64,000 nt of DNA, taken from NCBI GenBank assembly GCA_019054805.1, contig JAHQIY010000001.1:6648501-6712500 (forward strand), read 5' to 3'. A model generated the notes under the pieces. It saw nothing but the letters and a program-made list of their open reading frames with translations, was not told where the DNA came from and did no database searches. This DNA comes from Brachionus manjavacas (Eukaryota > Rotifera > Eurotatoria > Ploima > Brachionidae). How positions within the stretch are numbered: position 1 is the stretch's first letter; every line of letters starts with the position of its first letter. The translations under genes and the position numbers were made by a program. Shown one piece after another: positions 37,260 to 48,428 of this stretch.

Positions 37260-37669
37260 CTAGACATTTTCCTTCGAATTCGTATGTTCCTTTTGAGCTT
37301 TAAGTTCATCAAGAAGCTTGAGCTTAGCCGCAAATTCCGGATTGTGTTTGGCGTAATTATCCAATTCTCTTTTTTTTACGTTTTCAGCGCCTTTGTTTCG
37401 CCTATTTCTCAGCTTAGAATTTAATTTTTTTAAATAAATTTTAGAAAAATTGTCAAATACTTCTCGTTGCATGCAACCGGCCATTTTATTTTGAAGATCA
37501 CTACAGGCTCCCATATATTTCATATATTTATTCTAAAATTTAATTTTAATCCAAGCACAAAAAAATAAATTGATTTCTAGTGACCAACTTCTTTATTACA
37601 TTGTTCATAAGCTTCAATCCAACGGACACATTCGTCAGAATGAAGATGTTTTGCCAAACTTGAATGCAT
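37260..37669 (-). CDS. CMC2: twin CX9C mitochondrial protein CMC2, two exons, 117 aa
   Basis: Minus-strand exons are 37589-37669 and 37260-37532, with a 56-nt intron. The protein starts MHSSLAKHLHSDEC, matching the CMC2 family start. It has two CX9C motifs (C14/C24 and C37/C47) separated by a 12-residue loop, the spacing in human CMC2. Placing the donor at GAA|GTTGGT is what yields that loop length; a donor five bases further on would shift the frame. CMC2 family members are imported into the mitochondrial intermembrane space, folded by Mia40, and act in cytochrome c oxidase biogenesis. The C-terminal half, rich in Lys/Arg/Asn and ending HTNSKENV, is longer than in the human protein (79 aa). 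The CDS stops 37 nt after a final KAQKE segment. Confidence 0.9.
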
Positions 37670-38985
37670 TGTTAATTATTGAAAAAAATTTGAATTTTCT
37701 GAAATGTTTCAAATAATTTTTACAAAATTTTTATTTTATGAGATTTTTGAATCAAATCTAACTTTATTTTTGCTTTTTCTATATGCATTTGATGCTTTAT
37801 TTTTTAAAACTACTTATTTTTTAATTTTCATATTCGCAAATGGTTCCATTCGCAAATTTTTTACTGGTAATTATAAGTGTTTGTGACTGAATTACATCAC
37901 ACATCAGCTACCAAGCTATCGATTTGAATTTTATTTTAATTTTAGATAAAATATAAATTTAAACTAGGACAGAAGAGGTAAATTATTAGTTCTTAATTTT
38001 ATTAAATTATTCACGGCACTGTACTAATGTAATGTGCATGTTATGAGCGGTCGCTAGAAAAATATAGCTGTTATTTTTAATTTTAAAATTTTGATATACT
38101 TAAAAAATTAAGTTTTTTTTGCTAAAATTTTAAATTCTATTTTTTATTAACAAAAAATTTGATAATATAATTTAAAATAAACAATTAAATAGATTAAATT
38201 TTTTGTTCAAAAAAAGAGCTTAACAGTCTAAGAGCTCTGGTTTTAAGAGTTTTCAAAATTTTGGAATCTGACAGGATTTCAAACATAGAAAAGTACGCTT
38301 TCGTAAAAAATGGGCAAACTTGAGTATGGTATCAATACCAGTGCCCTAACCCAGTTAGCAGTTAAAATTTTCAATAAGATTTGTGGTCTTTTAGTATCTT
38401 ATTAAAAGACCACACTTTGCGCGAGATATTCGAGATTCAATAGTGTTAAAAAATATTTAATAACTGGTTCTCAATCAGTAGAAAATAAGTTTATTTTTAC
38501 TTAAATCAGGGTGAATTGTTTCAAAAAAATGAAAATAATTTTGACAATACAATAGTATAATAAAGAAAACAGGAGCTTTTTTGGAATATATAATTTTAAC
38601 TAATATGAATATTAATAAAGTTTTTTATTTTTCACCCATTATTGCATGCACAAAAAAAAAAACAACAGATAAATAAGTTTAAATATTTTTCGATTTTTAA
38701 AAAAACACTAAGATATCAATTAAATTTGAAGTACAACTTAATTTCAAAAAATTTTTATTAAAGAATTGTTTCGCCCTGATGATTTTACGTACATTTACGC
38801 GATGTTTGAGACTTTTTGTTTGAGCTTTCCAAAAAAACAGCATTTTTGTATGACATTCCACTTCTTCTCCATGCTGATTGATCTTTTCTTGGTGCCTATT
38901 TTTGCTGACTCAAGATATACTCCATTTTAACTTTTTTCCTTCAAATAATTTTGGTTTTCCTACATTTTTCCCTATCAAACATTCA
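37670..38985. other. AT-rich intergenic stretch
   Basis: No gene is supported. A 60-codon frame at 37704-37886 is hydrophobic low complexity, probably chance. The segment 38.03-38.41 kb is less A/T-rich but has no long frame. Confidence 0.4.
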
Positions 38986-38989
38986 CGGA

Positions 38990-39330
38990 GTAACTAACTC
39001 CCTTATTTTATTCAAAAGATTATTGAAACTAAAGAATGGCATCGTTTTTATAAATATTTAGAGAAAAATTTTTTTTTAGATTCTTTAAAAAGTAAAAAAA
39101 AAACATAATGCGTCAACAAAATCTGGCAGCTTGTTCCAATTTATGATAATTCTTTCGCTAAAAAATTTAATCTTGAAAAGCAATTATTTACTTTTTTCTT
39201 TACAGCAAATAATGGGAAGGCGCTCATCTCCTTTTCTTTTCCAGGTTCCCTTTTTATGATGTAAGGGGTTTTAACATTCGTGGCATATTGCAGAGATATT
39301 TTAAAGATTTTTCTCCCTCAGCGGACTTTC
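38990..39330 (-). mobile_element. LINE 3'-terminal coding scrap
   Basis: On the minus strand a frame reads NVKTPYIIKREPGKEKEM then FSRLNFLAKEL, and after a shift RIIINWNKLPDFVDAL. That ending is characteristic of the extreme C terminus of CR1/Jockey-type ORF2 proteins. The region is broken by several frameshifts. Confidence 0.65.
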
Positions 39331-39754
39331 AATCTTTGAATCTTTGCTCAAGTGACTAACACACAAAACATATTAGTGTACAAGAGTAACAAAATCAATA
39401 TAATAATTAAAATAACTTTTTTTTTCAAAAAAACTTGTTATATTACATTCGGCATAAAATATAATTAAATTTTAAATATTTATATTCTAAATATTTGTTA
39501 TGAAAGGTTTTATGAAATTCAGAACAAAAGCGATAAAAATAACAGAAAAGATTTTTAAAAAATTGGATTACTTTTTTATAAAAAGTTTAAAATTAGTTCT
39601 GTGAATGGATTATAGATCAGCATTCAAAGTTGGATCAAATATGGTCTACTAAAATCCGCAAATTTATCCGAAATTGAATTTAAATATTAAGGGAAACCTA
39701 GAAAAATATTTTTTTAATCGCTTAGTGATTATGCTCACTAATACGCAATCAAAC

Positions 39755-39836
39755 TGAGTAAATGTCAGCATTGGTTTAACTCAAGGCTCAGTACTTGGTA
39801 CTCTATTTTTTATCGTCTAATTAAACGACATGCTAG
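39755..39836 (+). mobile_element. LINE reverse-transcriptase scrap (QGSVLG motif)
   Basis: The frame VNVSIGLTQGSVLGTLFF, then IV (stop) LNDML, corresponds to the conserved GVPQGSVLGPLLF..NDL block of reverse transcriptases. Only this short piece survives. Confidence 0.7.
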
Positions 39837-40105
39837 AAATAAAAAGGAATAATTGCAAAGTATTTTTTCAAATTTTTTATTCTTTTAGATATTTTTGGAG
39901 ATTCTTTTTATTTAAATGTCCAACAAAACAAATATATTTTTTCAAATTTTTAGTTTAATTTCCTTGACCAAAACACTAAGATCAAAAAATTCAAAATTCT
40001 AAAATTACTATTTATATATAAATTTAGAAGAATAAAAAAAATTCTGTAAAATAAATATCTGCGCTAAATGATCCCATTAAAATTTTAATTAAAATAAAAT
40101 TCTTT

Positions 40106-40948
40106 CTAATTTAATTTAAACTCAAATAAATAGAATAAAAATAAAAAAGGATAATAGATAATTGTTTTGTCAATTTTAATTGCTTGTGATTTAACATTTC
40201 CTAGAGCTAAATTCGATTTTACCTTGGATGTACATTTAAAAACTGATTTTTCAATTTTTCCAAACACATCTGACATAGTATCAAAGCAATTTTTGCGAAA
40301 ATTTTTCTGAAAACATTGGTTAAATTTAGATATTTTTTTGCATATATTAAAGTCCTCGGCAATTATTTGTGATTCTTCGAACAAATATCTGTCCAAAACT
40401 GGTTCTTGCCTATCACAGTATTTATCTATTAAATTACGATTACAGTCCGGATCGATATACTGTGTTGCTTTTTCGGTTATTTCCTCAGTGGTGGTTTTTT
40501 TGGTTGTGGTTGGTTTTTTTCGCGGCAATCTTGGAAGTTTTATTTTGTCGCTTATGTCAGTGCATCCATGAGTCCGACCCTTAGATTAAATTATGAAATA
40601 TAGTTGTAAATTTAAGAAAATAAGAAAAAAATTACAAAATATCAATTAATTAAATTAAATAATAACATTTTTATTTATTAAAAAATCAATTACTTGTTCT
40701 ATTATGACTTTGACATTCCATTTTATGGTTTCCAATGCTGGTCCAAACTCCTGGATATTCTTGCACATTTTTAACTTTTTATTGATGCAGTCCACATGGC
40801 CTTTGGCCTCATTGCAATAAATGGTCCAGTTGAAATTTTCGCTGGTGGGTCCCGGAGGTGGTGGACATTTGCTTGCTATAAATATATCGCAGCATAAACA
40901 AAATAAGAAAATATTGAAAAATACAGTGACCAAAATTAAGAGCTTCAT
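40106..40948 (-). CDS. secreted or membrane-anchored Cys-rich protein, two exons, 251 aa
   Basis: Minus-strand exons are 40667-40948 and 40106-40579. The donor is AAT|GTTATT and the acceptor TTAATCTAAG, phase 0, with an 87-nt intron. The donor is weak, so the two exons could belong to a slightly different model. A clear signal peptide (MKLLILVTVFFNIFLFCLCC) leads into a first cysteine-rich module with the pattern C..C..C..C. A Thr/Lys-rich linker (KKPTTTKKTTTEE) follows, then a second cysteine-rich module of similar length. The chain ends in a hydrophobic tail (IIYYPFLFLFYLF) that could be a GPI-anchor signal or membrane helix. The two-module layout recalls small extracellular domains known from nematode T20D4.11-like proteins, but I would not assign a family. 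It is divergently arranged with the FAM47 gene. Confidence 0.7.
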
Positions 40949-41144
40949 TTTTGTAATGAAAATTTATGAAGATATGTTTGTGTGTTTGACTATTCAGTCT
41001 AGATATATTTGAGATTAATATTAAACAAAGTTTATTAATTAAATGTTAATCTCTTAAGTAGAGGTATTTCCATAGTTACAAGCAAAAAATATATATTTTA
41101 ACTCTAACTCGATTGATTTTTACATAATTTTATACAGACCAAAA
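40949..41144. promoter_or_regulatory. bidirectional promoter region
   Basis: Only 196 bp separate the start codons of the minus-strand secreted protein and the plus-strand FAM47 gene, so both promoters and 5' UTRs must share this interval. It contains an inverted pair GAGATTAA (41011-41018) and TTAATCTC (41046-41053), which may be a symmetrical binding site. Confidence 0.55.
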
Positions 41145-44100
41145 ATGAACAACAATGACATAAAGTATGTTATGTTGCCTCGTATTGAGGACAAGGCCCG
41201 GGTCGTTAAGCCGCAGCCTTGGTACAAAGAAAGACTTAGGGAAAAATATTTGAAAAATAAGGACAAAATAATAGATCCGAAACAATGGATTTTTATAAAA
41301 GGTGGTCTGGATGACTTTCGCGATGGTTTACCACCTCAGCACGATGATCTCATCATTAAAGTAAGATTAGACAATTATTTTAATTACTTTTGGCTAATTA
41401 GAACTTAGCCGACTAAAGGACCTAGTCCGACTATCAAAAACGATAAATGGAAGTATAAGGAAAATGCTGTGCCAGTCTCAGGCCATTTGAGCACCTATCA
41501 GAGATGTTATTCGAAAAAAATTCCCCTAACTGAAACAAAAGAGGATTATATAAACCAGATATTGGAAGACTTGGACAAGCATCCTTTGGCGTTGTACCCT
41601 CATCTGGAGGAAGGCATTCCACATGAGCTATTCGAAGAAATTTTGGACATTCTCGACCCTGAGATCAGCCGACCATCTAGAAACCAAAACGAGTCGAGTT
41701 TTTCACATGAGCATAGGTCAGGTGACTCAATCGAAAAAGTAGAAAGCAAAGTTTTGGATGAAGACAGCCAACTTTACCGTCGCAATATGTAACTTTGAAA
41801 ATAATGGAACTGATGATTTTTTGAAAAAAATTTGACAAAAATCATTCCATTTAAAATGTTGAAAGAAAAGTTTATTTTCTAATTCATTTGGACGCTCTTA
41901 AAACTATAAGTCCTAGCGATGATAATTTTACGCCATTTCAAGATTTTCTAAACCTTTTTTTCTTGTTCATTTTAGGGTTCTAACCATAGAATTCTGAATC
42001 AAACAATTTTCATTAATTCCTTTTTATAATTTTAGTCGCATTTAACGCGGCGGTGAAGTTTGGAGCAAAATAAAGAAAAGCAAAATATTTTTAAAAAAAT
42101 TTTTATATTCATCTAGTACTGTGAATATAAAATTTCACAGTACTAGATGAAATTTTATATAATGAAAAATATAATGAAAAGATATCAATATTCGATCTTT
42201 TCTTTAAATATAAATTTTTTTTTTTTTTGCTTTTGTTTACGTTTAACAAATTTCGTTTAAAAACGCAAAAAAGTATTTTTTTAAAATAACAATCAATAAT
42301 TTAAATAAAACTGGAATTCAATTTAATAAAATATAATTTGCTACAGTTTTTGCTTCAAATTTTACCGCCGCCATTTGACGGTAATTTATAGCAAAAAATG
42401 CTTAATGTAATTATTGAAAGTTAAATTGAATTTCGGTCGAAAAAAATTGTTTGATAAAAAAAAAATTCCTAAAATGCTGAGTATCCGATATTGTGTAATC
42501 GTCAGCTCAAGTTATGAATTTATGTCTAAACCGAGCTTTGATTTTTCTAGAATTTGGTATAATTTTTGGCTGGAAAAAAGTGAAAAAATTTGTAGTAAAA
42601 TTGTTTTTGAAAAGATTAATTTCACAAATGAAATTGATCTGAAATTTGTATTTTTGTCTATTGAATGCTATAAACAAAAATTCTCTTTTAACAAAATTAT
42701 TATTAAAGAAAATTTTTAATCATTTGTTCAAACAACTTTTGAACTATATGTCATAAAAAAATGGACTCATTTAGATCATTTTTTGTTGCTTTTTAAGATA
42801 ATTTTTTCTTCTTTCTTTTAGTTAACCATGGAACAAATCGATTTTTTTAAATTTTCTTAATTTTTAAAGTCTATGAAATATTTTTACAAAGTTTGGTTTA
42901 ATTTGGTCCATCAAAATTTTTAATAACCTTTATGTTGTGTCATGTTACATTCATTTAACTAATTTTGAAATTATGGAGAAAAAATTTTAAAATATTTTAT
43001 CGTTTGTTCTGTTCTGCTCTTTTGTCCTGAATTTCACATAAATTTTATTTCAGAACATTTTATATATTTAAAAATCAATTAATTCTAAAAAAATTTTCAG
43101 GCGATTCTAAAAGTATTTTTTCAAAAGTTTTTGATGCTATTCTTACTGTGTGTGTGAAAGATTGGAATTTTTTAATTACCAAAATTACTTGAGAAATGTT
43201 TTCTATTAGATGTATAAAGCCTTGGTTTATATCATTACTTTGTATTAGTTCACAGAGACAGGCTTAAAATAATTTCACTGCTTCGTGAGATAGATTTAAT
43301 ATTGATAATTTATCTAATGTCTCGGTAAAAAAAAACTAAAGATTTATTTATTTTTTACAGAGTTGGGATCAGTTATAAAAAAATCAGTTTTCAGTCAGTA
43401 TCAGTTTTTCGAGCATCAGTTCAGTATCAGTCTCAGTTAATGGGTATCAGTTATCAGTTAAAAATCAGTTAATTAGAAAAATGATACAATTAGTTTATTT
43501 ATTAAACAGTTTATAAAAATTAAAGTCTAATTAACATTTAAAACGGATATTTACATATATTTTTTATTACATTTTAGAAACATTATATTTGATAAATTTT
43601 TATAATGAATCTACTTCTATGTGGTCTCATCAAAAATGTAGAATCTGACCTTATCTCTGAAATTTTTAAAATGAACTTTATTTCAAATAAAAGAAAATAA
43701 AAAAGGTTTAGATAATGTATTGCAAAGCATTACTAACAAGTCAAAAAAATATATAAGTGTAAAACTAAATTAAAACCGAAAAAAAAATTTTCAAAAATTC
43801 AAATAAATAGTAAAACAGTTTTCAGTCAGTCTCAGTTAATTCAAAATACGTTATCGGTCAGTTTCAGTTTAACTGATAACTGAAATTAACTGATACTGAT
43901 CAGTTATTCAGTATCAGTTTCCCAACTCTGATTTTTTATTTTTTTATGTAAAAAAAATTTTCTTTTTAACTATGTTCTTTTTTAGTTAATTAATTTTTAA
44001 ACATGATTTCCCATGAAATGATTTTCTTTCAAAAATTTTCGAAAAATGACTGAGTTTCTAAAAAATTTAATTAATTGGACCATTTTCATTCTAGCCGAGA

Positions 44101-45026
44101 AGAAAGTCAGAGATTAGAAGAATTTTTAAAAAAAAATCACGAAGAAAAGAAAAAAGTGGAAGCAGAAAAAAAAGAAATAAAAAACAACTATAAGTGGTTG
44201 CTGAAAAAAGAGGACGCCAAAGCCAGGAGCAAGGGTCCTGAGCCAGAACAGGTCAAGGCTCAAGCCATTGATGCTCACATTAAAAAAGTAACTGAGCAAT
44301 TTTGTGATTGGGTTAAGTCGCTTGGAGGCGAGCATAACATTGATCAATTGACCTTGACTACTTTGTTCGCCAGTGGCTACGATACCAAACCGCCTTTAAG
44401 TGTTCCAATTAACATTGTTGAGCTTACTAATATTCCTGCTGAACTTAGACCTCATGTGTCAGTACCTACGCAAGATAACTCCGAAGATCAGTTGGCAAAA
44501 AAAATTTACCGTCAAGAAGACACGGTTAAATTTTGTCTTTTGAACTAAAAATAAGATTTTTAATTTTTTGTTTTAGGGCAAAAAACACGGAATTAGATAT
44601 GGAGCTTGGTATTTGGGAAAAGAGCATTGGCAAAAAATGCCTATTAATGAGAAATTAATAGATCCTAAAGTAAAAAATGATTCGGAAAAAATCGAAGCAA
44701 AAAAGAAATATGAAGATATTGTAAATATTTGAAATTTTGAAAAATTTAAGATTTTAATTTTTGTGTTTTAAGAATTCTCGGTTAGCTCCTCTTCATGGAG
44801 CTCAGGCTTTTAAGAAATTTGTTAAGGAAAAAAAACCACAACGAGTTCCTAGAGTAATTTTAAGTTTAGATTAGAGTAAAAAGCATATTGGATTTTTTTT
44901 AAGTTGGTCGAAGACTTGGAAGATTGGGAAGGAGAACAAATAATGAAATCTCAAGCAGCTGCAATGGCCTCTCAAGTTAGCGAATCTAAAAATTATATAA
45001 GTTCAAGTTTTGACAAATCTACTTAA
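41145..45026 (+). CDS. FAM47-family protein (FAM47E-like), six exons, 457 aa
   Basis: Exons are 41145-41360, 41409-41788, 44095-44524, 44577-44720, 44773-44853 and 44904-45026. All introns are GT-AG and the total is exactly 458 codons. Family landmarks occur in order: VKPQPWYKERLREKYLK, then IFIKGGLDDFRDGLPP (the start block). HPLALYPHLEEGIPHELFEE is at about 129-148, RYGAWYLGKEHW at about 349-360 and PLHGAQAFKKFV at about 396-407. These match human FAM47E segments as I know them. An acidic/lysine coiled-coil-like stretch follows exon 2. FAM47 proteins lack a catalytic domain; FAM47E has been linked to PRMT5 and chromatin, so a regulatory or scaffolding role is inference here. Introns are 48, 2306, 52, 52 and 50 nt. 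The donor of intron 3 (GTTAAAT) is weak, chosen for frame and family fit. A poly(A) signal AATAAA lies at 45062-45067. Confidence 0.92.
42047..42372. mobile_element. MITE in FAM47 intron 2
   Basis: Inverted ends GCGGCGGTGAAGTTTGGAGC (from 42047) and the complement of TTTGAAGCAAAA/GGCGGCGGTAAAA (to 42372) delimit about 326 bp with no coding frame. Within it lies a perfect 16-bp hairpin CATCTAGTACTGTGAA at 42110-42125 and its complement at 42134-42149, with an 8-nt loop. No target duplication could be fixed. Confidence 0.6.
43358..43930. mobile_element. hAT-type MITE in FAM47 intron 2, with 8-bp target duplication
   Basis: The 573-bp unit has terminal inverted repeats CAGAGTTGGGA and TCCCAACTCTG. 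It is flanked by identical 8-bp direct repeats ATTTTTTA (43350-43357 and 43931-43938), the target size and CAG end expected for hAT elements. Both subterminal regions are packed with a short motif, CAGTATCAGTT/ATCAGTTATCAGTT, in both orientations. There is no transposase. Confidence 0.9.
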
Positions 45027-46136
45027 ATATTTTAAAATTTTGTATCTAATTCCATTTAAAGAATAAATTAAACGAATATTTAGCTTATAGAAATATTTAG
45101 TATTAAAATATATTTCTAATTTAAAAAAAAAAATAAATTTGTTAAATTCAAAAAGTTAATTTTGAATTTAATTTTTTTAAGAATTGACAATTGTCTAAAA
45201 CTGTAATAAACAATCACAGTGATTATCCGGGTCGTATTTTAGCTTATTTAAAATTATAATCTCATTTTCATTCTGTTTCAATAAAATCTTTTGAAATTTA
45301 AATCTATAAAAAAGGTCTAAACGATACCATATTTATTATAAATTCTTTAAAAATTCTTTCTAAAATGAAAAAAGAAAACAATAATAACGTCAATTCAATT
45401 CGTCAGCATTCATTTTTAACTCACTTGAATGAGTTCCTGTAAGATACGGAACAGGAAGCGTGTATGAAGATTAACACATTCTATTAAATAAATAACAAGT
45501 TACCTCCATCAAAATAAAATCCTGGATTAAAGTCAAAAAATCTAAACTAATTTTATTTTGATGACAATTTTATCGAATTTTTCATTTAAGATATTACATT
45601 TTTCTTTTGAAATTTAAGTACCTGTTATAAAAATTTAATTTTTTTTTAAAATAATAGTGGAAGAAATATAAATTTTGAATAATATTATCTTATTAAAAAA
45701 ATTATTTTGTTTTAGCTTTTTCTGAATTAATTTTTCAAGATTTAGAGTATAAATTAACTTTTTTGCTATTTAGTTCAAGTTTCATTATCAGAAATGTAGT
45801 CTTACCGTATTCATCAAACACTGAAAGCCTTGGTTTAATGCGTCATCAAGACTCGATTTTAAAGTAAAAAATAAAAAATAATTTTTTTGAATTACGCATT
45901 TGGTAGCCAAAGCACCAAAGATTAAGAAATAAAAAGTATTAAAAAATTCATTTTTTATATTTTTCGACTAAAAAAATAATAAAATTCAAGTTCTGCTGCG
46001 GTATTTTTTTTAATAGCCAAAAGAAATAAACAAAAGCCTTGAAAGTATAAATGATGAATAGTCCAAGATTGATCGAATTAGTGACTTTTAAATGTTTGTT
46101 AAGGTTTTATGGTTGAGGGACCAAGATTTATGACAA
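45027..46136. other. AT-rich stretch after FAM47
   Basis: It holds the FAM47 3' end with the AATAAA at 45062. Nothing else is recognised. Confidence 0.4.
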
Positions 46137-47118
46137 ATTATTATTTATTTATTTGTTTTCTGTACCGAGCTAAAGCTCCTTCAGAATAAATTAAAAATAA
46201 AATAAAAAAATAAAATAAAAATAAAATTAAAGTTAATAAAATTAAATAAAAAAAGAATCAAAATAGAGTAAATAAGCTAAAAAAAATTAAAGTTAAAAAG
46301 ACATAAATTGGAAAAGATTGTTGCATGTGGCACATGTTTAAATAGTTCAAGTTTCAGGAAAAAAAGAAGAAATAGTAAGATAGCAATTACACAATGGAGT
46401 TGGGTATTCAATATATGTTGATTCGAAACCTTCTCTGTATTCCTCCACCAGTCTTACAACCAATGGAATAGAGAGACTCAGTCCTGTCCCAACATATTTC
46501 TCACTCAACTCAAAAAGACGATTCGAGACTGTTAGTAATTTTAGTTTATTAAAAGCTTCATGTTGCACGATGTTGGAGGGAGTATCATATTTTAACTTAA
46601 GGATAGATCTTACTGCTGTATTCTGAATTGCTTGTAGTTTTTTGATCTTATTTTCTGAAAATGAATTTAAGCAAGGAAAAGAATAGTCTAAAATCGATCC
46701 GACTAAAGATTTATATAAATTTCCTAGTGTGTTTTGATTGAGACCGCATTTTTTGTTTGACAATATCTTAATAATATTTAGCCTTTTGTTGCAGCGATCT
46801 TTAATTTCGTCTACTAGTATATTAAAGTTTAACTTAGAATCAAATTTAATACCAAGAAACTTGATTTCTTTTTGGCTCACTATTCTGTTTCCATAGATTT
46901 TTAAGTTTAGATTATCACCCCCTTTTTGTACCTAGAAAAGACTACTGAACACGACTTTTCAACTGATATCTTCATTTTCCATTTAATAAGCCATTGTTCT
47001 AGTTCGTTGGTGTATTTATTAATCTTATTTTCTAGGTTCCCTTTCTTGTTATAAATGAAGAATGTAACTAGATCATCTGCGAAAAGCAGAGAGTATTCAT
47101 TATTTGTTTTGTTTCTTT
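46137..47118 (-). mobile_element. non-LTR retrotransposon family A, 5'-truncated copy 2
   Basis: This minus-strand copy closely matches the 3' half of the LINE at 18.9-20.9 kb. It runs from the FADDL reverse-transcriptase box through the 177-aa C-terminal frame (46347-46880) to the short TAAA/AAATA-type 3' tail at 46137. Several residues differ (e.g. VDEIKDRC versus VDRIKERC). The match ends abruptly at about 47118, typical of 5' truncation during target-primed reverse transcription, and abuts a fragment of a different LINE. Confidence 0.9.
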
Positions 47119-47860
47119 TTGTACTTTGATTGATTTATATCCATAAATAGATGATCAATTATTTCGATTGAAGTATTGGCACTATAATCCGTAATATCTA
47201 TATGAGTCTTTTTCTCCACACAATTAAATTGTTTGCAAAACGAGGTGTTTTTCTGATCAAACTCTTTATATTTACCACGTAGGAATGCCAAGATATTGCA
47301 GAAAACCGAGCTTTTCTTTAACTTCTTCAAGAAGAACATCTTGGGTACTATCTCTAAGTTCATAGTTTCCAACAGAGGTCTAATCCTTGCAAATTTCTTA
47401 ATTTCTAGGGCTCTTTTAATTAATAAATTTTGTCTTGTGTCTTATTCTTTTAGACTATTTTCAGTAATAAAGACCAAATCTTGATGGTAGCGAAAAATCG
47501 ATTGACAAAACTGTTTGTACAGAAACTGACTAAATTAAGAGATGCAGATTTTGGATTACAATCAAATCGGTATATAGAATAAAAACTCCTCTCAGCTTTT
47601 TTCCACTTTTCTTCAATAAATTTCCAGATAAAATTACTATCACCAATCGGTATACCTAAGTATTCAGCATTTTAAATTAGTGGTATCTCAAAACCATTAA
47701 AATAAAGCTATTCGCACTCAAAGTTTTGCCTTTATGAAAGATAATCGCCGCAGATTTACTTGCACTAAAATAAATTTTCGATTTTTAAGCGAATTTTGAG
47801 CATTTTGAACATTTTTTCAAGAGGAGTTGACTATGTCCATATGTCGATTCAATGATAATT
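47119..47860 (-). mobile_element. LINE fragment, family C (pseudogene)
   Basis: Minus-strand frames give SKSAAIIFHKGKTLSANSFI, then NAEYLGIPIGDSNFIWKFIE and EKWKKAERSFYSIYRF, ending in a 90-aa frame (47100-47372) of C-terminal type. The arrangement K-S-x-x-I-F followed by YLGIPI is the thumb region after the reverse-transcriptase palm. Numerous frameshifts are present. It differs from families A and B. Confidence 0.8.
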
Positions 47861-48428
47861 TTGAACAAGTCTACTGAATTGTCTCTAAAAAAATTAAAAT
47901 TGAGGAGTTTTTCTAGTTTAATAGTTTATTTTTTTTTTAAGAAAGGCTACGAGCAGAGCTCCTTCAGCCATTTATCAACATATTTGAAAAATGAAAGATC
48001 ATATCATTTAAATAAAATTTATGAAAATATTTTATTAATGATGAGCTTATTGGATTGCTGCAGAGAGAAAATTTTCCAAATATTTATTTCCTTCAAAAAT
48101 AAACTGAATTGAATTCGAGTTCATTCTTGATTTTATCAATCTTGAATATTTTAATTACTAGATTTTAAAAAAATCAGTTGAATTAAAAAATTTTGTCGAT
48201 TTTTAGACGTCGACTGAAACTAGAAAAAATGCGTAAAATTAAATTTTTAACTTTTATTTGCCTAAAATTGTAAAAAAAGTTTCAAGAAATTTTTTAAACA
48301 ATTCTCATATTTCGAATTTGATTTTAAAAATCCTATTTCAAATTTTGAAAAAGACTGACCAAGTCCACTAGCTAGGAATGATTATAAAAAGCAAAAAAAA
48401 AAAAAGGTTTAAAAACAGTTTATTTTAT
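47861..48428. other. AT-rich stretch
   Basis: No gene. The poly(A) signal of the first methyltransferase gene (minus-strand AATAAA at 48419-48424) lies at its right edge. Confidence 0.45.

Noticed and set aside
44126-44347. 73-aa minus-strand frame opposite FAM47 exon 3
   Set aside because: Antisense shadow of the lysine-rich coding strand (poly-Phe), not a gene.
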